From Urechis unicinctus (Eukaryota; Annelida; Polychaeta; Xenopneusta; Urechidae): a stretch of 64,000 nucleotides of DNA. Shown here one piece after another: positions 53,367 through 64,000 of this stretch. Below the pieces are notes generated by a model that had not been told where the DNA came from, searched no databases, and worked only from the letters and a program-made list of their open reading frames with translations. Location: the NCBI GenBank assembly GCA_034190875.2, contig CM067356.1:74404632-74468631 (forward strand), read 5' to 3'. The position numbers and the translations under genes were made by a program. How positions within the stretch are numbered: position 1 is the stretch's first letter; each line of letters starts with the position of its first letter.

Positions 53367-55500
53367 ATGGCAGAGCTGAGAAAGCCTACGTTGTCAAGTC
53401 ATCGGGGCTTAAGCATGCAACATATTGTATTTAGCCCCCTTGGAGATGGGAGCACCATGCGCATCGTTAAGGCAGATCAGTTAACAAAACATTGCAACCA
53501 AATCCCATATTTTTCAATCAATTGCGTAATAAGATCGACCACGAATAAACATATCCTAGTATCAAACAAACGACTGAAAGTTAAAGTGAGTGTTGGGGGC
53601 GTAACTGTTGCCAGGTTTGATGCTTTAAGACTGTTTTCCTTTTTTCACCTCAATAAATAATGCAGACTGCTCATGATTTAAATGGTGCGGCCCAGCTTCA
53701 GAGGGCAATTGTGGGTAATTAAGCTCTCTCTGTCTTGATAATCTTCACGACAGTCATTTTTTTTCCTTTCAATATTATATCACCACCAAAGTAAGCAATA
53801 TAAATTGGTGTTCTTTCGTTACATTATTGGTCACACTGAAGCAAGTAAACGAACTGTTTATCTCGACAAAATGCAGCATGAACATTCTGGATCTTGGATA
53901 TTAGACATTGGTTAAATTTACGACAAATAATAGCAATCATTGCAAGTATCTTTACATATGTATTATTCGTACGATGTCCATACTCCCACTCTGCCTTGCA
54001 TCAGTTCATAGCTTTATGCAATATAGCGTATCATTTATAATTGATAAATACAAGTCGTCCTTGCCTTCTTATGCATATTTCGGTGATCATGAATAGCGTG
54101 AATAAATAAGACTGGGTCACAAAACGCTACCTAGTGGGAAATGGTAAATTGATTCTAACAAAACGTGTAACGTAATAAAATAACCCCAGGTCTACGAAAC
54201 TTTAACCTTCTGATCTTAGAGTATTTTATCTTCCATTAGGGACTATCGGATGGATGATTTGACCGTCAGATGCATGAAAGCAGTACAGTTATAGTAAGGT
54301 CTTCTTTTGTGATGTATATCGCACACGACGTACATGATCCCGCAGAAAAAATAGCTAGATGTGGTCAAACGTACATAGACGCCGACATCTTCCCATGTCC
54401 ATATACACGCGAGGTTGCGCCTATTACTATGTATATGAGCATAGCAACATTGAGCTGCTAAGAGCGTTACCACGTAACGTAATCAACTAATTTGAATACT
54501 GCCGTTGCTTCAATTTCCGTGTATAATAGACGTCCACAAGAAAGAAAACCTTGTCAAATACAGTCGGGATGCACAAGCTATAAATTACGTAAGAGTTGAT
54601 ACAATGTTAAGAACATATCACTGTTCCGTATTGACATCGTATCGCAAAGCATTGGCGCAGCCATAGGTCTTCCATTTGATGGATTCATCGCATTCTGTAT
54701 TGCACGTTCATACATATGAAGTGGGAGCTCAGCAACCTATGGATTGCTTTATCCATATCCCCTTTATCCATATCCTCAATGAAACGTTCCATTATGCTTA
54801 GCCATCTTTGAGGGAAGTTTGATACTAATGTTACGCGATGAGTGGTTGGTCCTATTATAGCAAATTACTGACGTAGTTGTTGTGACATGACAATTATTCT
54901 CATTTCTGGGGATAAGTCAATAACTAATAATAAGATACTTATGAATCAGGCAATTCAAATGGATTTCGGTAAATATTTGCATTAACCATGGTCATTCAAG
55001 GCTAAAAAGCGCATTATAAGAATTACAAAGATTAAACGCAGTATATACCATTTAATGATGACAAAAGTTAATATTACCATTACTCACAATTGACATAACA
55101 TACGGGTAATGTATGGTATTTATTTGGATTTTGTCTAATGTGGCCGTCTTTTAAAGAATCCGCAACATATTTTGCAGCAGTAGTCCATTGACCATCGAAT
55201 ATGATGCCACCAACTAGGTTACTGCAAAGAACAATGCAGTCAGCATCCGGACAGCATAATCATAACTCAGTAGCCCTAAGGGGAAATACGGTAAGTCACC
55301 TTTACGACCCTCAGATGATTATCCTTGTTCGTCATTGATAATGCAGTCAACTGCTCCGTGGGGAAAATAGAGAAATATTATATTGTCGTGGCTTCCTCCT
55401 TCACACAACCAGATGACTGCTGTCTGTTGTCACGATATGGCAACATCATTGAGCTATTCAAATGCTTAACCAATGGAATTGCATTTAATGTACGAATTAA
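53367..55500 (+). pseudogene. Decayed co-linear copy of the cysteine-rich gene (unit 2)
   Basis: Same series as 32303-34400. The exon-2-like part is here open as a 97-codon frame (53367-53660) with KHCNQIPYFSINC, a C-x9-C spacing equal to exon 2, and ARFDAL before the position where the third cysteine should be (replaced by Arg). Exon-4-like 53955-54090, exon-5-like 54235-54310 (RCMKAVQ), exon-6-like 55165-55290 with donor acggtaagt, and exon-7-like 55325-55450 (DNAVNCSVG) follow. Between the two units, the exon-2-like frame shows about 13 replacement and 4 silent changes by hand count, one making a stop in unit 1. That argues against present function. Confidence 0.5.
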
Positions 55501-57901
55501 GCATAGTGTTCCTTGCACAGGTAAATGTATGGAAATACCAAAATCTATCGCTGCATGACAAAGTGGTATCATGCCACATTTAACTTCTGGGTCACCAACC
55601 GGCAACAATGGTTGCGCCTTAAATACTTTGCCGCATTAATATTTACCCCGCGTGCCACCATGATCGTGTGCACAAAATGTACCTTCGTCAATATCAACAT
55701 GGTGGTTTTCTATAACAAACTTCCCTGTGCACTTAAACATAAGCAGACGACATGGCGCTTCCAATAGATGTTTACGGGGGTGATTTTCCATCTTGAATAC
55801 TTTTGCTACCAAATAGTAATTTTTTTTGCTTTGCCTTGCTGTCGCAGGAAGGGCATAACATAACATGCTTTTGTATGCCGCGTGTTTTCAAGATATAATC
55901 CTGCTCAAAGGCGTTGAAGCTGGCAGTTAATTCTTATAGCACTGACTAAAAAGAAATGAATTAAAATGCATCTTACATATTTAACCAGCGAACTGCGGTC
56001 AAACGTGTGCTTCACAAGGTGTGTGCGTCATAACTAAACGCTCTTACACTGTAATAAGACCCTTCTGGACTTAAATCTTGGATCTGATACGGACGAAAGT
56101 CATAAACTCGACAATTACATTGCCGCACGGGCTTACATGGCAACGGAATGTGGCTTACGTTCATTTGCGGCTTTTAGTGATAAAAAGGAAGCGAAGGTTG
56201 GAATCTGGCAGTGACGATTAAAAAAATGTAGATCGGTGTGCAAACGGACTCAAACTAATTAACCGGTCGCGTACAATTTCAAATAAGAATGAACGCTAAC
56301 ACTCCTGTTTGTATTTAGTATATTATGTGTAGTCTTCAGTATTCCACAAACTAACGAAATTGCAGAAACACACTAGATACGCAGGGCTTGTAAGTGTACA
56401 CACGGGTGTTGGCTGCCATTCGATGAAGCAAGGGATCGCCCAGTCATTATGTTGGTCAATCTTGCATCTTATTAATGTGTAAGTGGTGTATCAGTTGGCG
56501 AAATGCTTTAAGCCATTGAAGAGGATAATGTTATGTTTTGAGTCATAGCAATGTAATTGCACGACCTGTCTGGTCCACCCACAGTACTGCCAATATGGCA
56601 TGCTAAGCATATACTGTGGCGGCTTTACAACTTTGTACTCTTAGCCCTTCTGCTAATCTTCGCTTGTTAAGCTGGTCCTCTTGCTCTATTCTCTCTTCGT
56701 TGGCCACTTCGGCACAGATCATGGCTACATAAATGGTACATACTGAGGCAATACATAGTCATCACGTCCATACAGAACTATCAGTTTATGTATAGATATA
56801 GCACGTTATTTCAGGTAACTGAACGAGAATGTGTCCTTTAAGTCCGGAATAGTTGGCTAGAGCTGGTTACTTATTGGCAACAATCCCTTCAGTCACTGCG
56901 TATGTTAACATCAGATCAGCACGCATTTTATGTGTTTTGGCCAACAAGAAACTTGAATGGAAAATATTATCCGTATGGTGTGACCATATTACAATTTGAG
57001 TATTGCCAATTTATGTGACGAAATGCGTCGTTTGCTAATTGCTAAGCACCCATAAGCTACTCTGGACCTCCATAACACAATTGTGTAACAGTGATGTATG
57101 TAATGTCCTCCGAACATGAAATTGCGCTTGAGGAATAGGGTTTATTACGTTTCTTCTAAAAATAACATCTCGCTTACAGAATTCATGTTACATTTTCCGT
57201 ATTTAATGTTGCGTGCATCACAATCAATACTTTAAGTAAACATATAATGTAAATTAATATGAATTTTCTTATGCAATGATGAGTTGTGTCAGTCGCAATG
57301 TGATTTCAAATGTCGATTATAAGGAGATTGATGTACATCAACATTCGCTTAATTCGATTTGAAGCTATCCACTATCCTGGTTACCCCGTAGTGGATCATA
57401 ATGTGCTCTGAAGTGCCCATCAGCAAATGGCTCATGATGAAATTTACAATAAGCTCTAAACTACACTCTGATCATGCAAGTACCTTGTGTTGACTGATTT
57501 GATGCCTGCTTCAATGTGAGGTGAATAACAAAAGTAATATAGCTCAATAAGAATGCAGCTTTCATCATCCGCGTCAATTAATATGTGTAGCGCACCATTA
57601 TAATAGGAAAAAGGGTGTTAAGAATATAATTGTTGCACGGGACAGACTCGCATAGAAACAGCCATGCGTCTTTCAGCAATGATGCACGCATATTTTGAAC
57701 AATAAAAGACGTTACAATTGGGTATGCAAATACCTTTGTACCAATGATATCCTATGAATAAGCCCACATAATAAACGTTTTATTGCGTAAAATGCGGATT
57801 GGTGTAGAGCTGTGATGCAGTAAATATGACTTTAAAATCATATATATGGATATATATACGGGCCTGAAGGATTGCATGTGTGCAAATGTATGCAAATGTA
57901 C

Positions 57902-58204
57902 GCATACATGCATACATACATACATACATACATACATACATACATACATACATACATACATACATACATACATACATACATACATACATACATACATACA
58001 TACATACATACATACATACATACATACATACATACATACATACATACATACATACATACATACATACATACATACATACATACATACATACATACATACA
58101 TACATACATACATACATACATACATACATACATACATACATACATACATACATACATACATACATACATACATACATACATACATACATACATACATACA
58201 TACA

Positions 58205-58238
<34 letters not shown>

Positions 58239-58255
58239 CATACATTCATACATAC
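57902..58255. repeat. (CATA)n microsatellite, nearly pure
   Basis: About 350 bp of CATA units almost without interruption, purer than the arrays at 26742 and 39437. It stands where units 1 and 3 have extra sequence, so it marks the deletion joint in unit 2. Confidence 0.98.
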
Positions 58256-61200
58256 GTAAAACATGTAATTAACATGCTAACATGGCAGATTCTAGCAATG
58301 GAAATTACGGTGCAGTCCCCTATGATGCAATATAATATAACAACAACATTCAACGTAGCACCGCTCTACAGGCAGAGATAGCTTCACTGCGCCCAGGTCT
58401 TACTTGATCACCTTTGGGTCACTGGCAGTCGCATAAACTACTTTGATGTGACAAGATGCCATCCTGTTAATCTACTTAATACAACTGTAGCCCAAGAGAT
58501 TGCAGCGGCGGCTTCCACTAAGGTAATATAATTAATGTTATCCAAGGCTTCAAGGCAATAATTTACATTAATGATGAACTAAATTCCACGTAAAACTACC
58601 TATACCAGACCTAATGAATACATAACCTATCGCCAGGCTGACATACATATTCTGTGAGCGTAATTACCGTACCACGGGTGAGCTTGTTATCATGTTAACC
58701 ATGTCAGTCGTACATTAGCCAAATGTGTTGATGCATAGGATGAGATGCAAGGATCTTGTACATGCTTCTTAGCGGTTCCATGACCTAAACATTTCAGTCC
58801 ACTGCCACAATTATATGGGTGGACTACTGACTATGCTGATGATATTGGAACAACATCATTAACAAATCGTTAGTTATTGTTGTATCGGATCCACATCAGA
58901 CGTATGTTAATGCTGCTGTCCTAAACGATTGCAGGTACATAACGCTATGCTTGTATCTCTGTCCGAGTGACGTATCACTCAATTGCACCACTCCGCTAGC
59001 AAGTGGTTTACTTGCTGGCTGCATCGCTACAACAAAACATCAAATGCACCCACCGACGTTGCAAAGCATGCCTTCTTCGTCAAACCACCCGATGGTATGG
59101 ATAGTTCGAACCGCTACTGTATGTATCATTGTTCTACAATTAGAGCAATAATTTGCGTAGCTAACCATCTTCAGCTTGTTAAACCCACATTGCATTGCTG
59201 CTATACATTGCTTATAAGCCATATAGATAGTTCTGATGCGATCTGCATTACTCGTTCATGCGATCCAATTGATTATCTATGACGACTCACGGTAGAAAAA
59301 AAATGATAAGTGTACATAGATCGCAGAATTTCCAGATGCTTCATCTTGGTAATTTTTACGGCCCTGCACCTATATATCACCGCGTTAACACTCTACATTG
59401 CTCAGATACTTATACAAAATACGACTAATATTACAATCAGGACCTCATGACATTAAGCACAATTGCTTCATACGGTACTGAGGTTCGATAAAAATTAATT
59501 TTTCATGACTAGTTAGATTATAGTCATGGCAGTATTTGTGGCGTCCAAAATACATTACAACTGCTTTCAATACTAATTGATTAGTCAAGGACATGTATAA
59601 TTATCAGAAGCCTACATTGATTGACGGTGTTCGCTTGAAAGAGTTTGGCTAGTAACGATACCATGCACAATGCGAATCAATCCAACGATTGGAAGCCGCA
59701 AGTATGGTCTCGGCAAGTCAGACGTTGTCAGAATCTGCGTACAGATGAATTATTCCTGAAAATGCAAAGAAGGGAGGTAATTGTTATGCGGTTTAATTCT
59801 CTAAGTGTGCTTGCATAATAATTCCAATTTGAATTAGACTACATTTGCATCGGCATAGGTGTTGTGATGTAAACAATTCACGGTGCGATATGCAAGGCCT
59901 TTACAGACTCATTTATCATAGAACGCAAAAGCACAGGATGGTTCGTAATTCGCTATTGGTACCTTACCTGCATTAATGGGATGATGGTAACTAGGGTTGC
60001 TGTATAATGGGCATCCTCATACATCAACGCCAATGTGTCACCTCGATTTTGGATTTGACGTAAAACGCCAGCAATTTACTTGATTCCACGTAATTCTAAG
60101 ATGTCATTATCAGAATTGATGTTGCTTTGTGTTTTTGTTGAAATGAGATCGCAGTAGCGGAGGACGATTATAATCATACATAATCTCCATGGGACTTGGC
60201 TGTAAACACCATTGTCGACCCACACTGTCAAATCAACTGCCTTGACGGTAACTGCTCTGCAATTGCGTTTCAGGTATCGAGGCAATTCACGCCGCTATTA
60301 TTCGCTTACTTTTCCTTTATACGCTGAACTGATATGAAAAGTGTACTGGAATAAATCGCTTCGGAAGAATATAATAAGAATAGAATGACGACTTTTCTCT
60401 CCTGCCTTTTGAAAGTCTCACACTATTTGCATCTAGACGCCTTGTCCGATAAATGTGCGCTCACATTTGTGTTCACGCTTCTGATGGATATCTATGAGGC
60501 CATGATAACGTAACAGGGACAGATGGATACATTTTTCAACGAATGATAAGGACTTTGCTAATATGAAGCGTCCATAGGTTTGGTCCTGGATAACTGATTT
60601 AGTATTCATGCATATGTGTCTACGTGCATGTTAAATGTCAAATTAGTTTAACAGAGACAGAGAGACCCACCTGTAGGTAATATGGCGCGGTGATTTGCGT
60701 CATAAATTGAGTCCATGATCGAGCTTTATGGAGAACGTATGTTGTTGACTCACACCAAAGCAATCGATGGAGTCATGTAGATAATTTGTGATGCGACGTG
60801 TTTTGGCAGGTGACGACATTCCAGTATTTGCATATGTAATGTCCGCCGAACATGAAATTGCGCTTGAGGTATGGGGTTTATTACGTTTCTTCTAAAAATA
60901 ACATCTCGCTTATAGAATTCATGTTACATTTTCCGTATTTAATGTTGCGTCCATCACAATCAATACTTTAAGTAAACATATTATGTCAATTAATTAGAAT
61001 TTTCCTGTGCCGCTATGTGATTTCAAATGTCGATTATATGGAGATTGATGTACATCAACATTCGCCTAATTCGATTTGAAGCTATTCGCTATCCTGGTTT
61101 CCCCGTAGTGGGTCATAATGTGCTCTGAAGTGCCCATCAGCGAATGGCTAACGATGAAATTTACAATAAGCTCTAAACTACACTCTGATCATGCAAGCAC

Positions 61201-61825
61201 CTTGTGTTGACTGATTTGATGTCTGCTTCGATGTGAGATGAATAACAAAAGTGTAGTAATATAGCTCAATAAAAATGCAGCTTTCATCATCAGCGTCAAT
61301 TAATATGTGTAGCGCACCATTATAATAGGAAAAAGGGTGTTAAGAATATAATTGTTGCACGGGACAGACTCGCATAGAAACAGCCATGCGTCTATCAGCA
61401 ATAATGCACGCATACTTTGAACAATAAAAGACGTTACTATCTGGTATGCAAATACCTTTGTACCAATGATATCCTATGAATAAGCCCACATAATAAACGT
61501 TTAATTGCGTAAAAATGCGCATGGGTGTAAAGCTGTGGTGCGGTAAATATGACCTTAAATCCATATATATGGATATATATACGGGCCTGAAGGATTGCAT
61601 GTATATGCAAATGTACGCATATATGTAAATATGCTATAGTACAGCAATCCGCCAGAATACAGGCTACTGAATTATTGATAAAAAGCAGATGCAGCAGTTA
61701 AAAGCTACCCATCGTCGTGTGGCAGGTATATGCACTCTCTCTTCCAATATTCTTTTCATATTCTAACTCCGAGGCGAACCGGACGTTATTATACGCATAT
61801 AGGATTCCCCTCAGATGCCACATTG

Positions 61826-62570
61826 TTATTGTAAATGGTTGTCGGGATATCTGGTTACTGTAGATGGGTTGAGAGCTGGCGTAATTGCGGCATCAAAAGT
61901 CACAGGGCCTTCCGAAATCTCAACATGATTAAGCGGGATGAGACCGCGGAAGTTATCTGAGCTCGTGGTCGCATAACTACGCCGGTAAATGTTATATCTG
62001 CTGATAGTCGCATGACTATGCGAGGCAGAAATGTGAATATTATCTGTGATCGTGATCAAATTACTATACCGGGCACAAATGGTAATGTTATCGGAACTAG
62101 CAGTCGCATGGCTATGTTGGACCGAGATGTGGTTGATATTGGAGCTTTTGGTAAAAAGATCCAACAATATGTGGTTGTTGTAAAGCACTGTGATTTTTCC
62201 TTCGACAAATAGCCACAAGGCGACGATCACATGCGTTATGACGAGTGCTCAAATGTTTTCGGGATGTCAACGCAAATATTGCGGCGCTATTTGCACCTTG
62301 AGATCCAAACCTCTGCTTGATCAGGTATGACGCTGCGTGTAGATACGAGATACAATACCAGTTGTTGCACAAAGCAATAAATTCATGTTGCATATATGTT
62401 GTCATACATACGTTGTTTCAGCTTCACAAGAACACACCATGTTGCATTTTGCGATGACGAGACTGTAGCGACTTATATATAAACTCACTATTACACCTGA
62501 GCATTGTCGTCATGCTTTGAAAAATCCAATATAAATGACGCATCATAAAGTCAGTACAACCAGTGCGAAA
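61826..62570 (-). pseudogene. Minus-strand remnant of the last exons of the cysteine-rich gene (unit 3)
   Basis: Same remnant as 37745-38490. The exon-10-like frame (62230 to 61826) is open for 134 codons in both copies. By hand count the two differ by seven replacement and about two silent changes, more like drift than purifying selection. Exon-9-like and exon-8-like parts follow upstream on the - strand in the same broken state. Confidence 0.7.
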
Positions 62571-62812
62571 CACATGCTAATTATCATTGGTTCGAATCAA
62601 TTATATACGGATGTGTCGGTGTGATGCATTGTCTCCCCTTGTCAGCTAGTCACAGTAATTGTTTATCGCAGCTATTATGAATAACAACTAGGTAAAGGCG
62701 ACCTACTTTGCGTCCCCCATTTTCGTCAGTCGTGGAGCTGTGAAATGTGTTCTTAATATTACCATTTTATTACTGGAGTTAATGCTTACTTAAAAAATAT
62801 GCGTTTATACAA

Positions 62813-62970
62813 AGCCGATCCTTACTTTACTTGTCTTATGCAATCAATATTCAATCGCAAGATAAAGCAATGAATTGACGTATGCCACGTTACAAAACTT
62901 TATACATCCCGCGACATCATTATGTCGATTTGGATTGCTTGTGCATGAAGAAAATCAATACATCTTAACA
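62813..62970 (+). mobile_element. Decayed LINE 3' ORF fragment (copy in unit 3)
   Basis: Counterpart of 38733-38890, and of the better kept fragment at 25385-25590. YKAMN is followed by a stop, then LYIP. It is present through block duplication. Confidence 0.4.
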
Positions 62971-63561
62971 TGTGCTTTAAAAACTGAACATAGGGACGTT
63001 CTCGGTGATGATGCTGTGCATTAAATGATCGTTCATAGCAATGCTTTCTGCATCTTTCAATCGCAAAAGCATATCACTATAGGATGGTCTAAACCATCCT
63101 GAAAGCTCTTTGTTGAACACCAAAATCTACCCCCATAGTGGTATGTAACACATATTTTGCGTCAAATGCCAGTATATGTATTTAAGCGGTCATGGAATTC
63201 TCGAGGCACTCGATTGCTAAACGTAACTCGCTTAAACAAAATTGTGAGACAGGACGACTATTAGTGAAATACAGGGCTAGGAAGGGACGAGGTTCAAATA
63301 GTCTAAAAGGTCACATACAATTTAAAGAGGTGTGCAAAAGGTGAGTGCAAATAAATTGGAAGGACACGCATTCCTTTGTCCCCGGGTGTGTTTTACAGTG
63401 CCCTGTTCTGAACTTCTTATTGAGACTCATTTATTTGGTTTGCATCCGACGCGTGGATGTCTTGTGAGAACTTAAAAAGCTCATGTAGTACATCATTGAG
63501 GTAAGTACAATAACAGGAAGGTATGTGCTTTTCATTGATCAGTAACGACACACAAAATGAC

Positions 63562-64000
63562 CACATACATACATACATACATACATACATACATACATAC
63601 ATACATACATACATACATACATACATACATACATACATACATACATACATACATACATACATACATACATACATACATACATACATACATACATACATAC
63701 ATACATACATACATACATACATACATACATACATACATACATACATACATACATACATACATACATACATACATACATACATACATACATACATACATAC
63801 ATACATACATACATACATACATACATACATACATACATACATACATACATACATACACGCATACATACATACATACTAACATACTAACATACTAACATAC
63901 TAACATACATCCATACATACATACATACATACATACATACATACATACATACATACATACATACATACATACATACATACATACATACATACATACATAC
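63562..64000. repeat. (CATA)n microsatellite with a short 8-mer variant
   Basis: CATA units from 63562 to the window end. They are broken once by four copies of an acatacta 8-mer at about 63871-63902 and once by cacgcat at 63856. The array continues beyond the window. Confidence 0.98.

Larger units (their letters stand above)
52985..60833 (+). repeat. Segmental duplication, unit 2
   Basis: Begins at a short (TATG)n (53001-53017) and follows unit 1 from 31970 to about 37530 with a few small gaps. It then enters a (CATA)n array exactly where unit 1 has another 1.9 kb before its own array. After the array it follows unit 1 (39895-41880) and then the old block (29262-30305). It lacks the - strand gene remnant and the LINE piece found in units 1 and 3. 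Confidence 0.9.
60838..64000 (+). repeat. Segmental duplication, unit 3 (runs off the window)
   Basis: Starts abruptly at the base corresponding to 36758 of unit 1 and follows it to 39437, then enters a (CATA)n array to the window end. It keeps small pieces that unit 1 lost (63017-63060 and 63153-63167) and that have counterparts in the old block (26063-26100, 26191-26205). In those spots unit 3 is therefore closer to the ancestral form. Confidence 0.9.

Noticed and set aside
53367-53660. 97-codon frame considered as a working small gene
   Set aside because: Its partner in unit 1 has a stop, and differences are mostly replacements (about 13 to 4). It is better explained as a decayed exon-2-like piece.
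55525-55866. An 80-codon frame (+) and a 76-codon frame (-) with cysteines (GDPEVKCGMIPLC and FCAHDHGG)
   Set aside because: They overlap on opposite strands. Changes against unit 1 show no bias to silent sites, and no splice context was found.

Overview
The window looks like animal (metazoan invertebrate) nuclear DNA: AT-rich, gene-poor, full of microsatellites and segmental duplications, with degraded non-LTR retrotransposon (LINE) pieces and one clearly spliced gene with GT-AG introns. No bacterial-style gene array, rRNA, tRNA or CRISPR array is visible. The species cannot be assigned. The short introns (about 47-190 nt, one of about 850 nt) and the LINE type point to an invertebrate, not a vertebrate.

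The only gene that looks whole lies at 7725-11450 on the + strand. Ten exons can be joined by hand with consistent phases. They encode a protein of about 658 residues: a signal peptide, four tandem cysteine-rich modules, and a 279-residue Ser/Thr/Asn/His-rich tail holding eight 16-residue repeats. Each module is split by a phase-2 intron straight after one cysteine, and modules are separated by phase-1 introns. I do not recognise the family. One spot, exon 3, is ambiguous.

Decayed relatives of this gene are scattered through the window. Exon-like pieces lie at 1553-2645 and 7030-7330 (+). A co-linear but eroded series lies at 32303-34400 and again at 53367-55500 (+). The last exons are seen on the - strand at 37745-38490 and 61826-62570. 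The region is best read as a birth-and-death cluster of a secreted cysteine-rich gene family.

Layout: 1-2645 holds a 233-bp upstream/exon-1 repeat (two copies 1353 bp apart) and a pseudogene. 2646-7029 has little. 7030-11700 holds the gene locus. 11700-24950 is mostly featureless AT-rich DNA with small repeats and a (TA)n tract. 24955-30305 is an old diverged copy of a duplicated block. 31916-42320 is duplication unit 1. 42321-52984 is an interval with LINE pieces, a dispersed repeat and low-complexity DNA. 52985-60833 is unit 2, and 60838-64000 is the start of unit 3. (CATA)n/(TATG)n arrays sit inside these units and at several of their breakpoints.
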